Below are positions 32,982 through 41,235 of a stretch of DNA of 64,000 bases, piece by piece. The notes beneath the pieces were generated by a model. That model was not told where the DNA came from. It worked only from the letters and a program-made list of their open reading frames with translations, and ran no database searches. The DNA comes from Oerskovia paurometabola (lineage in GTDB: Bacteria; Actinomycetota; Actinomycetes; Actinomycetales; Cellulomonadaceae). Numbering within the stretch: the first letter of the stretch is position 1; every line of letters starts with the position of its first letter. The stretch is taken from contig NZ_JAFBBV010000001.1 of NCBI RefSeq assembly GCF_016907365.1, positions 3,472,001 to 3,536,000 of the forward strand, in the 5' to 3' direction. The position numbers and the translations under genes were made by a program.

Positions 32982-35900
32982 TCAGCTGCGCGCGGCAGGT
33001 TCCGCCGAGGTCTCCGCGGCGTGTCGGCCCACGAGCTCGGCGGCCTTCGCCTCGTGCTTCGCCTCGCGGCGGGCCGCCCGCTTCTCGCCCGCACGCTCGG
33101 CGAGCGTGTAGAGCACGGGCACCACGACGAGCGTGAGCAGCGTCGAGGACAGGAGCCCGCCGATCACGACGAGCGCGAGCGGCTGCGAGATGAACGAGCC
33201 GCCGCCCGTGATCCCGATCGCCATGGGCGTGAGCGCGAAGATCGTCGCCGCGGCCGTCATGACGATGGGTCGCAGCCGCTTGCGCGAGCCCTCCATCACG
33301 GCGTCGTCCAGGCCGCGCCCCTGCGCACGGTACTGGTTGATGAGGTCGATCAGGACGATCGCGTTCGAGACCACGATCCCGACGAGCATGAGCATGCCGA
33401 TCAGGGCGGGCACCCCGAGCGGCGTGCCGGTCGCGAGCAGCAGGAGCAGCGCACCGGTCGCGGCGAACGGGATCGACACGAGCAGGATGAACGGCTGCAG
33501 CAGGCTGCGGAACGTCGCGACCATGACGAGGTAGACGATCGCGATCGCGACCAGGAGCGCGAGGCCCAGGTCGGCGAACGCGTCGGCCTGCTGGGTCGCG
33601 ACGCCGCCGAGCTCGACCGTGGCGCCGCCCGGCAGGTCGAGGTCGTCGATCGCGGCCGTGAGCGCCGTCGTGAGCGTGCCGAGGTCCTGGCCTGCGGGCG
33701 TGACCGCGATGGTCGCGCTGCGCTCGCCGTTGACCCGCGAGATCGAGGTGGGCACGTCGACCTCCTCGATGCTCGCGATCTGCGTGAGCGGGACGACGCC
33801 CGCGGCCGTGGGCACGACGAGCGCCTGGAGCTCGTCGACCGTGGCGGGAGCCTGCCCGACGGCGACGCGCACCTGCACGGGCCCGTCCCCGAGGTTCACG
33901 GTCCCCACGGGCGAGGGCGACATGAGGCTCGCGACGGTCCCCGCGACCTGGGTCTCGGTCAGCCCGACGGCGGCTGCCGCGTCCCGGTCGACCGTCACCT
34001 GGATCGTGGACTGGGCGCTCGCGAGGTTGTTGGTGACCTCGGACGCACCCTCGGTGTCCTCGGCGACCTGCTGGACCTGGTCGGCCGCGGCGGCGAGCGT
34101 CTCGGTGTCGGGCGCGCGGACGACGAGGTCGACCGTCGAGCTGCCGAACGCGGCGTCGGCCCCGGCGACCGTGATGCCCTCGGAGTCCTCGCCACCGAGG
34201 TCAGCGACCGCGTCCCGGACCTCCTGCTGCGCCGCCACGCCGTCGGCGTCCGCGTCGAGCGTGAGCGAGAACGTCGCCTGGGGCGAGCCGCCCCCGCCGA
34301 AGAACGCGGCCTCGGGGCCGCCCGCCGAGCCCACGGTCGTCTGGACCGTGTCGACCACGTCGAGGCCCAGGAGCACGTCCTCGACCTCACGCGCCGCGGC
34401 GTCCTGCGTCGCGAGCGACGTGCCCGGGGCGAAGGTCTCGGTGACCGTCAGGGTGTCCTGGCCCGAGTCCCCCAGGAAGTTGGTCTCGAGGCGCGGCACG
34501 AGCGCGACCGTGCCCGCGAGCACCGCGACCGCGATGGTCAGGGTGATCGCGGGGTGGCGCAGCGCGGCGCGCAGCGTCGGCAGGTAGCCCCGCTGCCACA
34601 GCCCGCGACGCTCCTTGGCCTCGGCGACCTCGCGCGCCTGGTCCGCGAGGACCTTGGCCTGCTCGGGGTCGGCGGGGACGACAGGAGCCTTGATGAACCA
34701 GTAGGCCAGCACCGGCACGATCGTCAGGGCGACGAACAGCGACGCGGCCATGGCGATCGCGACGGTCATGGCGAACGGGCGGAACAGCTCGCCGACCATG
34801 CCGCCGACCAGCGCGATGGGCAGGAAGACCGCGACGGTGCAGACGGTCGAGGCCGTGATCGCGCCGCCGACCTCCTTGACCGCCTTGAGGATCGCGGCGG
34901 TCTTCTGCTCGCCGTAGGACAGGTGCCGCTTGATGTTCTCGATGACGACGATCGAGTCGTCGACCACGCGCCCGATCGCGACCGTCATGGCACCGAGCGT
35001 GAGGATGTTCAGGGTGTAGCCGGTCGCGTTCATCACGATGAACGTCACGAACAGCGAGAGCGGGATCGAGACGGCCGAGACGAGCGTCGAGCGCAGCGAC
35101 GTGAGGAACAGCAGGATCACGACGACCGCGAAGACCAGGCCGAGCAGGCCCTCGGTCGCGAGTCCCTCGATGGACTCCTCGATGAAGGGCGCCTGGTCGA
35201 ACACGACCTCGACGCGCACGTCCTTGGCCTCGAGCGCACCGTTCATGTCCTCGATCGCGCTCTGGACGGCGTGCGAGACCTCGACCGTGTTGCCCGCCGG
35301 CGTCTTGGTGATCGCGACGGCGAGCGCGGGCTCGCCGTCCAGGCGCGAGTAGGAGGTCGCGGGCTGCGGGGCCACGGTGACCGTGGCGACGTCGCCGAGG
35401 GTCACCGGTGCGCTCGGCGCGCCGGGCGCCGTCGGGCCTGTTGCGGTCGAGGCCGACGGCGACGCGACGAGCGGGAGGTCGATCAGGTCGTCGGTGCTCG
35501 TGACGGCCGTGCCGACCTGGACGGACAGCGTGCGGTCGCCGGCGGCGACCGTGCCGGCGGGGACCACGACGCCGTTGTCCTGGAGGATCGTGGTGACCTG
35601 GGCCGGGCTGAGCCCGGCCGCAGCGAGGGCCGCGACGTCGAGGTCGATCGTGACCTGCTGGTCGGCGATGCCGCTGACCGCGACGCTGCGCACGTCGGTG
35701 ACCTCTTCGAGGGCGGGTACGACGACGCTGTTGACGGTGTCCGCCAGCGCGGTCTCGTCGGCGCCGCCCGAGACCGCGAGCTGGACGACGGGGAGGTCGT
35801 CGACCGAACCGGTCACCACGGTCGGGTCGACGTCGGCGGGGAGCTGGCTGCTCACGCGCGTGACCGCGGTCTGCAGCTGCTGCGCGGCGAGGTCCATGTC

Positions 35901-36200
35901 GGTGCCGTACGTGAACTGCACGGTCGTCACGGACATGCCGGTCGAGGAGCTCGACGTGACGTCCTCGACGCCGTCGACCCCCCGGGCGGCGGTCTCGAGC
36001 GGTGCGGTGACCTGCTGCTCGACGATCGCGGGGGCGGACCCGGGGTACACGGCGACGACGGCGGCGGTGGGGATCTGCAGGCTCGGGATGAGCTCCTGCT
36101 TGAGCGATCCCATGCTGACGACGCCGAACACGGCTATCGCGATCGTGGCGAGCGCGACGACGGCGCGGTTCGCCAACGACGTTCGGGCGAGACGGAACAC
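32982..36200 (-). CDS. RND (AcrB/SwrC-like) efflux permease
   Basis: A 1072-residue secondary transporter with twelve membrane helices in the RND pattern: helix 1, a large periplasmic-type loop, helices 2-7, a second large loop and helices 8-12. The transport helix has LGAMTVAIGRVVDDSIVVIENIKRHL, carrying the acidic residues that translocate protons, and the second half has LIGMLMLVGIVVSNAIVLIDLINQYR. It resembles single-component Gram-positive pumps such as SwrC, with no adaptor or outer-membrane gene nearby. GTG 36200 has a ribosome site (TGGAGG). The divergent MarR gene is its likely repressor. Substrate unknown. Confidence 0.92.
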   Translation of the reverse strand: MFRLARTSLANRAVVALATIAIAVFGVVSMGSLKQELIPSLQIPTAAVVAVYPGSAPAIVEQQVTAPLETAARGVDGVEDVTSSSSTGMSVTTVQFTYGTDMDLAAQQLQTAVTRVSSQLPADVDPTVVTGSVDDLPVVQLAVSGGADETALADTVNSVVVPALEEVTDVRSVAVSGIADQQVTIDLDVAALAAAGLSPAQVTTILQDNGVVVPAGTVAAGDRTLSVQVGTAVTSTDDLIDLPLVASPSASTATGPTAPGAPSAPVTLGDVATVTVAPQPATSYSRLDGEPALAVAITKTPAGNTVEVSHAVQSAIEDMNGALEAKDVRVEVVFDQAPFIEESIEGLATEGLLGLVFAVVVILLFLTSLRSTLVSAVSIPLSLFVTFIVMNATGYTLNILTLGAMTVAIGRVVDDSIVVIENIKRHLSYGEQKTAAILKAVKEVGGAITASTVCTVAVFLPIALVGGMVGELFRPFAMTVAIAMAASLFVALTIVPVLAYWFIKAPVVPADPEQAKVLADQAREVAEAKERRGLWQRGYLPTLRAALRHPAITLTIAVAVLAGTVALVPRLETNFLGDSGQDTLTVTETFAPGTSLATQDAAAREVEDVLLGLDVVDTVQTTVGSAGGPEAAFFGGGGSPQATFSLTLDADADGVAAQQEVRDAVADLGGEDSEGITVAGADAAFGSSTVDLVVRAPDTETLAAAADQVQQVAEDTEGASEVTNNLASAQSTIQVTVDRDAAAAVGLTETQVAGTVASLMSPSPVGTVNLGDGPVQVRVAVGQAPATVDELQALVVPTAAGVVPLTQIASIEEVDVPTSISRVNGERSATIAVTPAGQDLGTLTTALTAAIDDLDLPGGATVELGGVATQQADAFADLGLALLVAIAIVYLVMVATFRSLLQPFILLVSIPFAATGALLLLLATGTPLGVPALIGMLMLVGIVVSNAIVLIDLINQYRAQGRGLDDAVMEGSRKRLRPIVMTAAATIFALTPMAIGITGGGSFISQPLALVVIGGLLSSTLLTLVVVPVLYTLAERAGEKRAARREAKHEAKAAELVGRHAAETSAEPAARS

Positions 36201-36249
36201 GGGGCCTCCAGGGCGCGGTGGATGGTCACGACGTCGTCGTCGCAGAGTC

Positions 36250-36265
36250 GTTAGCCTAACGCTAA
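36250..36265. promoter_or_regulatory. Overlapping inverted repeats in the RND/MarR intergenic region
   Basis: GTTAG-C-CTAAC (36250-36260) and TTAGC-N5-GCTAA (36251-36265) overlap 50 bp upstream of the RND start and about 95 bp from the MarR start. They are AT-rich dyads of the size used by MarR proteins. Confidence 0.5.
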
Positions 36266-36357
36266 GCAAAACGGGAGAGTTCCCTCGTCTCGCGGACCGG
36301 CCCGGCCCGCTCCGACTGCTCGACCGCCGCCGGGAACGCCTCCGATAGAGTCTCGCC

Positions 36358-36876
36358 GTGACCTCGGACCCCCCTGGCGATCGCGCCCGGCTCCAGCGCG
36401 AGCTGATCGACGCGCAGCACACCCTCCAGGAGCTCGTGCTCGCACGCCGCCTCGAACCGCTCATGCGCACCCGCCTGACCGCTCAGCAGATGCGCGCCCT
36501 GGGGATCCTGCTCATCGACGGAGAGCGCAGCACGGCCCACCTGGGCGACGTCCTGGGCGTCAGCCCCGCCACGATCTCCGGGATCGTCGACCGGCTGGAG
36601 GCCGCGGGCATGGCCTCCCGGCGCCCCGACCCCGAGGACGGCCGGGTCCGGCTCGTCGCCGCGACCGAGCGCGGGGCGGAGGCCGTGCGCAGCATCGTCG
36701 CGAGCGACGCGCCCGCTGGGCCCGAGACGCTCGAACGCCTCACGCTCGACGAGCTCGAAGGTCTCCGGCTCGGGCTCGCGGGGCTGCTGCGCGTCGTCCG
36801 CGAGAGCGGCGACGAGGTCGAGGGCAGCACGAGCACCGGGGGCGGCCCGGCCGCAGCGGCCTCGGGCGAGGCGTAG
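36358..36876 (+). CDS. MarR family regulator next to the RND pump
   Basis: A 172-residue winged-helix regulator: LEPLMRTRLTAQQMRALGILLIDGERSTAHLGDVLGVSPATISGIVDRLEAAGMASRRPDPEDGRVRLVAATERG shows the MarR DNA-binding helix and wing (Asp-Gly-Arg turn). The C terminus is a dimerisation helix with a Gly/Ala tail. The GTG start at 36358 lies close behind a -10-like GATAGA, so the message may be leaderless. Divergent from the RND gene, which it probably represses. Confidence 0.88.
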   Translation: MTSDPPGDRARLQRELIDAQHTLQELVLARRLEPLMRTRLTAQQMRALGILLIDGERSTAHLGDVLGVSPATISGIVDRLEAAGMASRRPDPEDGRVRLVAATERGAEAVRSIVASDAPAGPETLERLTLDELEGLRLGLAGLLRVVRESGDEVEGSTSTGGGPAAAASGEA

Positions 36877-36942
36877 GCGGGAGGCGAGCGGCGCCGTCGG
36901 GCCGGCCTGCACACCCCTGCCCGACGACGCCGCGCCTCCCGC
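36877..36942. terminator. Hairpin between MarR and MFS genes, with the dispersed 18-mer
   Basis: Arms 36877-36902 and 36919-36942 pair with one mismatch and a 2-nt bulge. The left arm contains GAGCGGCGCCGTCGGGCC, also found at 31529 and 41173. It lies exactly between convergent stop codons. Confidence 0.75.
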
Positions 36943-38181
36943 TCAGATCTCGCCCAGCGCCTCCTCGGGGGCGCCCTCGACGGCTCGGGCCCGCCGGTTC
37001 CAGCGCGACCACAGGACCGACTCCCCCAGCTCGCCCGCCATCCGGTGCGCGGTCGCGAGGAACGCGACGACCCCGACGAGCAGCACCCCCGCGCCGACCC
37101 AGTACGGGACCGACAGGCCGACCGGGTGGAGCAGGCCGGCGATCACGGGCGCCGGGGCCGCGAAGCCCCACCGGACCAGGTTGAACGCACCGGTCGTGAC
37201 GCGACGGTCCGGGCTGCCGAGCGCGAGCGAGAGGTCCGTGAGGTTCGCGTTGGCGATGCCCATGAACACGCCCGCGACGACCAGGACGACGATCGAGCCG
37301 GCCGTGCCGAGGTCGAGCGCGAGCGCGACCGTGGCCAGGAGCACCCCGACGACCGCGATCCCCATGGTCTGCACCGCGCCGACCGTGTGCGCGAGCTTGT
37401 GCCCCACGACCAGGATGCCGAACGCGAGACCGATGCCCCATGCCGTGAAGACGAGTCCGAGCGGGATGACGTCGAGCCCCAGGAACACCGGGGTGTAGCC
37501 CAGGATGATGAAGAAGACGAAGTTGTAGGCCGCGGTCACGATGCACAGCGCCCGGAAGCCCGGCTTGCGGAAGAGCGCGAAGACCTGGCCCACGTGGAGC
37601 GGCACGGGCTTCTCGGCGGGGTCCTTGAGGCGCGTGATCGACAGCGCGAGCGCCATGATCATGAACAGGCCGCACGCGAGGAACGGGATGCGCCACGAGA
37701 ACTGGCCCAGCAGGCCACCGATGAGCGGGCCGACCGCGAAGCCCAGGCCCACGCACGTCTCGAACAGCCCCACGACCCACTCGCGGTCGTTGGCGAGCGA
37801 GACGAGCAGGACCATCGCGGTCGCGAAGAACATCGCGTTGCCCAGCCCCCACAGGCCGCGCAGCGCGGCGAGCTGCCCGATGTTCTGCGAGAGCGCCGCG
37901 AGGATCGCCGCGACGGCAACGAGGCTCACACCCGCGCCGAGGATCTTCTTGTAGCCGAACCTGCCCGTCGCCAGGACGGCCGGGATCATGCCGATCGCCA
38001 TGACCGCGATGTACGCCGTGAACAGGAGCTCGATCTGCCACGTGCTCGCGCCGATCTCCTGGCCGATGATCGGCAGGATCGGGTCGACCACCGCGATGCC
38101 GGCGATCGCGAAGAAGGCGGTGAGGGCGGTCGCGTAGATCGCGGTCTTGTTGGGCTCGTTCCTGGTGGTGGTTCTGGACAC
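36943..38181 (-). CDS. MFS drug/metabolite transporter
   Basis: A 412-residue transporter with twelve predicted helices. Conserved MFS motifs include GIAVVDPILPIIGQEIGAS at helix 1, TGRFGYKKILGAG (motif A region between helices 2 and 3) and GFAVGPLIGGLLGQFSWR (antiporter motif C). These are typical of the DHA1 drug:H+ antiporters. GTG 38181 (VSRTTTRNEP) has a G-rich ribosome site. The MarR gene is divergent across 128 bp. The substrate is unknown. Confidence 0.9.
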   Translation of the reverse strand: MSRTTTRNEPNKTAIYATALTAFFAIAGIAVVDPILPIIGQEIGASTWQIELLFTAYIAVMAIGMIPAVLATGRFGYKKILGAGVSLVAVAAILAALSQNIGQLAALRGLWGLGNAMFFATAMVLLVSLANDREWVVGLFETCVGLGFAVGPLIGGLLGQFSWRIPFLACGLFMIMALALSITRLKDPAEKPVPLHVGQVFALFRKPGFRALCIVTAAYNFVFFIILGYTPVFLGLDVIPLGLVFTAWGIGLAFGILVVGHKLAHTVGAVQTMGIAVVGVLLATVALALDLGTAGSIVVLVVAGVFMGIANANLTDLSLALGSPDRRVTTGAFNLVRWGFAAPAPVIAGLLHPVGLSVPYWVGAGVLLVGVVAFLATAHRMAGELGESVLWSRWNRRARAVEGAPEEALGEI

Positions 38182-38273
38182 ACGTCCCCCGAGGGTCTGG
38201 TGGGTGCTTGGTGGGTGCGGTCGGCGAGGACGCGCTGGTCTGCGGGCCCGCGGCGAAGCCGGTCGAGATTTAT

Positions 38274-38303
38274 CTGCATCATGCAGGCAACTCCCTGTAG
38301 AAT
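38274..38303 (+). promoter_or_regulatory. MarR-type operator and -10 element of the second MarR gene
   Basis: CTGCAT-C-ATGCAG (38274-38286) is a perfect 13-bp dyad. TAGAAT (38298-38303) is a good -10, placing the start of transcription at about ATG 38310, so the message is probably leaderless. The dyad occupies the -35 region and faces the MFS gene on the other side. Confidence 0.6.
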
Positions 38304-38309
38304 ACACCT

Positions 38310-38864
38310 ATGACAGTTGCTCGGGGTAACAGTTCTGGGGACGGGCCGACCGAGAGGCCAGGCGACGGGCCGGATCTCGCCTCACAGGAGGTCTTGTCGA
38401 CCATCGAGCTCGAGCTCGCCCAGCTCCTGCGACGAGCCGAGCGCACCACGGCCGCCGGGCGGGCCAAGGCCGTCCGCGCAGGCGGCCCGCCGAGCGGCAC
38501 GCTCGACCGCTCGGCCTACCTCCTGCTCCACGACCTGCTCGTCGGCGGGGCCCAGAACGTCAACACCCTCGCCGACCACCTGGGCCTCGACGCCTCGACC
38601 GTGACCCGTCAGGTCGTGGCCCTGGAGAAGGCCGGGCACGCACGCCGCACGCGCGACCCCGCCGACGGGCGCGCCGTCCTGGTCGAGGCCACGCCACGAG
38701 GGATCGAGGAGCTGGCCCGGCACCGCGAGATGCGCAGCGAGCTCTACGCCGAGGTCCTGGCCGACTGGTCCCGGCTCGACCGCGCCCTGCTGGGCGAGCT
38801 GCTCGAACGACTCAACGACGACCTGGACACCTACAAGCGCAGGGGGCGCGGATCGGTGGACTGA
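38310..38864 (+). CDS. MarR family regulator next to the MFS pump
   Basis: A 184-residue regulator with a 40-residue polar N terminus, then the MarR winged helix (SAYLLLHDLLVGGAQNVNTLADHLGLDASTVTRQVVALEKAGHARRTRDPADGRAVLVEATPRG) and a C-terminal dimer helix. It is unlike the other MarR at 36358 in its N-terminal part. Position and the dyad upstream suggest it represses the divergent MFS gene and itself. Confidence 0.9.
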   Translation: MTVARGNSSGDGPTERPGDGPDLASQEVLSTIELELAQLLRRAERTTAAGRAKAVRAGGPPSGTLDRSAYLLLHDLLVGGAQNVNTLADHLGLDASTVTRQVVALEKAGHARRTRDPADGRAVLVEATPRGIEELARHREMRSELYAEVLADWSRLDRALLGELLERLNDDLDTYKRRGRGSVD

Positions 38865-38888
38865 GGCACGTCCTGGAGCGGGCACCGC

Positions 38889-38945
38889 TTCCAAAGAACC
38901 AGTTGCAAAGAAACTCTTGCAAAGAGAGCTTTGCATCGCTACGGT
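38889..38945 (+). promoter_or_regulatory. Repeat-rich promoter of the ArsR-like gene
   Basis: Three related units start at 38889 (TTCCAAAGAACC), 38903 (TTGCAAAGAAAC) and 38917 (TTGCAAAGAGAG), exactly 14 bp apart. TGCAAAG (38918-38924) and CTTTGCA (38929-38935) also form an inverted repeat. TTGCAA (38917-38922) and TACGGT (38940-38945) are 17 bp apart and would start transcription at ATG 38952, so this looks like a leaderless, autoregulated promoter. Confidence 0.6.
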
Positions 38946-38951
38946 GGTGCC

Positions 38952-39581
38952 ATGCCCACGAACCACGACCCCGAGCAGGCAGCCGAGCCCCCCACCCAGC
39001 GGGCCGTCGGCCCTGACGCCCTCAAGGCGCTGTCGCACCCGTTGCGGATCCAGATCCTCGATCTGCTCGGCCACCACAGCGCACTGACCGCGAGCGGACT
39101 CGCCGAGCTGCTCGGCGAGTCGAGCGGTGCGACGAGCTACCACCTCCGCCAGCTCGAGCGCCACGGGTTCGTCCAGGAGGTCCCCGGCCGCGGCACCGCG
39201 CGCGAGCGCTGGTGGGAACGTGCGCCCGGCGGCTTCACGATCGAGCTGCCCGACGAGGAGGCCGGGACCGGCGACGGCACCCTCACCGCGACGATCACCG
39301 TCAACCGCGAGTTCGAGGCCATGCGCCAGCGCAAGATCATGGACTTCCTCGACAACGCCCGCACCCTCGACCGCGCCTGGCTCGAGTCCGGCGCGACGCT
39401 CGCCACGATCAACATGTGGCTCACCAAGGAGCAGCTCGCGGAGGTGCAGGCCGAGTGGCAGCGCTTCAGCGACACGGTCCTCGACCGGTTCGCCGGCCAG
39501 CAGGACACGCCCGGGGCCCGCCCCGTCCAGGTCCACTTCAACGCGTTCCCCCTGATCAACGGCAAGGAGAACCCCTCATGA
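38952..39581 (+). CDS. ArsR-like winged-helix regulator (HTH_20 type)
   Basis: A 209-residue regulator. The DNA-binding part (about 20-85) reads VGPDALKALSHPLRIQILDLLGHHSALTASGLAELLGESSGATSYHLRQLERHGFVQEV, followed by a helical effector domain with no metal-binding Cys cluster. It is transcribed from a repeat-rich promoter and overlaps the next small gene by four bases (ATGA). Relatives often sit next to MFS pumps, and one lies two genes upstream, but a functional link is inferred only. Confidence 0.87.
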   Translation: MPTNHDPEQAAEPPTQRAVGPDALKALSHPLRIQILDLLGHHSALTASGLAELLGESSGATSYHLRQLERHGFVQEVPGRGTARERWWERAPGGFTIELPDEEAGTGDGTLTATITVNREFEAMRQRKIMDFLDNARTLDRAWLESGATLATINMWLTKEQLAEVQAEWQRFSDTVLDRFAGQQDTPGARPVQVHFNAFPLINGKENPS

Positions 39582-39805
39582 GCACCTACGCCCCGACCCG
39601 TTCAGACCTTCGTTCACCGTCGCTGCGCGCCCTGCGCCCGAGCGACCGGTTCCTCGTCGCCGCCGGTACCCGGCTCACGACATGGGGTGAGCGCCGGGCC
39701 GCCTCGCACGCGCAGCGGACAGCCCGGCACGCGGTCCTCGACGCCGCCGCCGAGGACCGCGCCCGCCTCGCCGCCCGCCAGCACTCGGGCCGCCCGATCG
39801 CCTGA
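39578..39805 (+). CDS. Small basic protein translationally coupled to the ArsR-like gene
   Basis: A 75-residue Arg/Ala-rich protein with no recognised domain (LRALRPSDRFLVAAGTRLTTWGERR, then an Ala/Arg helix). ATG 39578 overlaps the stop of the regulator gene. The frame is short and no homologue is recalled, so it may be a genuine small gene or an artefact of high GC; the coupling favours a real gene. The short Ala-rich helix might form a partner for the regulator. Confidence 0.5.
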   Translation: MSTYAPTRSDLRSPSLRALRPSDRFLVAAGTRLTTWGERRAASHAQRTARHAVLDAAAEDRARLAARQHSGRPIA

Positions 39806-39861
39806 CCGTCTCCCGTCGTCCGTCGCCGCACCCGACCGCGGCCCGGACGACCGAGCAGCCG

Positions 39862-39876
39862 TCTGCCCTCGGCAGA
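39862..39876 (+). promoter_or_regulatory. PopR-box-like palindrome upstream of the clpP pair
   Basis: TCTGCC-CTC-GGCAGA lies 57 bp before the first clpP start codon. From memory, the Streptomyces lividans PopR activator binds TTCTGCC-N3-GGCAGAA upstream of clpP3-clpP4; this site matches its inner twelve positions and its spacing. A second half-site, GGCAGAT, follows at about 39886-39892. The cognate regulator is probably the gene at 42108-42545. Confidence 0.65.
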
Positions 39877-39932
39877 TCCGCCCCGGGCAGATACCCGAGC
39901 CCCGGCCCCCTCCCCGGAGGCAGGGTCGAGGC

Positions 39933-40565
39933 ATGACGAACCAGCCACCGCTCCTGCGGTCCGAGGCGGCCCCGCCGCCCACCCCGTTCGACGACCAGCT
40001 CGCCTCGCGCCTGCTGCACCAGCGCATCGTCGTCCTCGGCACCGCCGTCGACGACGCCGTCGCGAACCGCGTCTGCGCCCAGCTCCTGCTGCTCTCGGCC
40101 GAGGACCCGCGCACAGACATCGCCCTCTACATCAACTCGCCCGGCGGCTCGGTGAGCGCGGGCCTCGCGATCTACGACACGATCCAGCTCGTCCCCAACG
40201 ACGTCAGCACGCTCGCGATGGGCTTCGCCGCGAGCATGGGGCAGTTCCTGCTGTGCACGGGCACCGCGGGCAAGCGCTACGCGCTCCCCCACGCGCGCAT
40301 CATGATGCACCAGCCGTCCGCCGGGATCGGGGGCACGGCCGTGGACATCGCGATCCAGGCCGAGAACCTCGAGTACACCAAGGGCCTCATGCACCGGCTC
40401 ACGGCCGAGCACACGGGCCAGACCACCGAGACCGTGACCGCGGACAGCGACCGCGACCGCTGGTTCACGGCCTCCCAGGCCCTCGCCTACGGCATGGTCG
40501 ACCACGTCGTCACGTCGGTCGACGACGTCCGCCCCACCGCACACTCCCGGAAGGTCGGCCTCTGA
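39933..40565 (+). CDS. clpP: ATP-dependent Clp protease proteolytic subunit, paralogue A
   Basis: A 210-residue serine peptidase subunit that assembles into a barrel with the next gene's product and a Clp ATPase. Catalytic Ser101 ([11 protein letters not shown]), His126 (IMMHQPSAG) and Asp175 (DSDRDRWF) are present. [20 protein letters not shown] is the classic substrate-binding segment. The gene overlaps its partner (TGATG). The pair is not beside clpX or tig, so it resembles the accessory clpP3-clpP4 operon of Streptomyces rather than the housekeeping pair. Confidence 0.93.
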   Translation: MTNQPPLLRSEAAPPPTPFDDQLASRLLHQRIVVLGTAVDDAVANRVCAQLLLLSAEDPRTDIALYINSPGGSVSAGLAIYDTIQLVPNDVSTLAMGFAASMGQFLLCTGTAGKRYALPHARIMMHQPSAGIGGTAVDIAIQAENLEYTKGLMHRLTAEHTGQTTETVTADSDRDRWFTASQALAYGMVDHVVTSVDDVRPTAHSRKVGL

Positions 40566-41170
40566 TGTCCAGCTACACGATCCCCACGGTCGTCGAGCGC
40601 ACCCCGCTCGGCGAGCGCGCGTTCGACGTCTTCAGCCGCCTCCTGTCGGAGCGCATCGTCTTCCTCGGCACCGAGATCGACGACGGCGTCGCGAACGTCG
40701 TCATGGCCCAGCTCCTGCACCTCGAGTCGGATGCCCCCGACCAGGAGATCGGGCTCTACATCAACTCCCCCGGCGGCTCGATCACCGCCCTCATGGCCAT
40801 CTACGACACGCTCCAGTTCATCCGCTGCGACGTCTCGACGATCTGCATGGGGCAGGCCGCGTCGGCCGCCGCGGTGCTGCTCGCCGCGGGCACGCCCGGC
40901 AAGCGCTTCGTGCTCGAGCACTCGCGCGTCCTGCTGCACCAGCCCTCGGGCGGCGCCGAGGGCACCATCTCCGACCTGTCCCTCCAGGCCCAGGAGATCC
41001 TGCGCCTGCGCGAGGAGACCGAGCTCGTCCTCGCGCGGCACACGGGTCAGTCCGTCGAGCGGCTGCGCGCCGACACCGACCGCGACCGCATCTTCACCGC
41101 GCACCAGGCTGTGGAGTACGGGCTCGCCGACGCGGTCGTGACCTCCCGCAAGCTGGCCGTGGCCGCGTAG
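40565..41170 (+). CDS. clpP: ATP-dependent Clp protease proteolytic subunit, paralogue B
   Basis: A 201-residue ClpP, distinct from its neighbour. Ser100 ([13 protein letters not shown]), His125 (LLHQPSGG) and Asp174 (DTDRDRIF) form the triad; [20 protein letters not shown] and [17 protein letters not shown] match the family. It starts at ATG 40565, overlapping the previous stop, so the two are made together and likely form a mixed-ring complex. A hairpin terminator carrying the dispersed 18-mer follows at once. Confidence 0.93.
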   Translation: MSSYTIPTVVERTPLGERAFDVFSRLLSERIVFLGTEIDDGVANVVMAQLLHLESDAPDQEIGLYINSPGGSITALMAIYDTLQFIRCDVSTICMGQAASAAAVLLAAGTPGKRFVLEHSRVLLHQPSGGAEGTISDLSLQAQEILRLREETELVLARHTGQSVERLRADTDRDRIFTAHQAVEYGLADAVVTSRKLAVAA

Positions 41171-41217
41171 GTGAGCGGCGCCGTCGGGCCTTCTCCTGCC
41201 CGACGGCGGCGCTCACC
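41170..41217 (+). terminator. Terminator of the clpP pair, with the dispersed 18-mer
   Basis: Arms 41170-41189 and 41198-41217 pair over 20 bp with one mismatch. GAGCGGCGCCGTCGGGCC begins at 41173. Convergent genes lie on either side. Confidence 0.8.
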
Positions 41218-41235
41218 CAAGCGCCCGGGTGCGCC

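Noticed and set aside
33021-36254. Long plus-strand frame opposite the RND permease
   Set aside because: Its composition is Arg/Asp/Gly-rich shadow sequence with no motif; the opposite strand is a full-length RND pump with intact helices.
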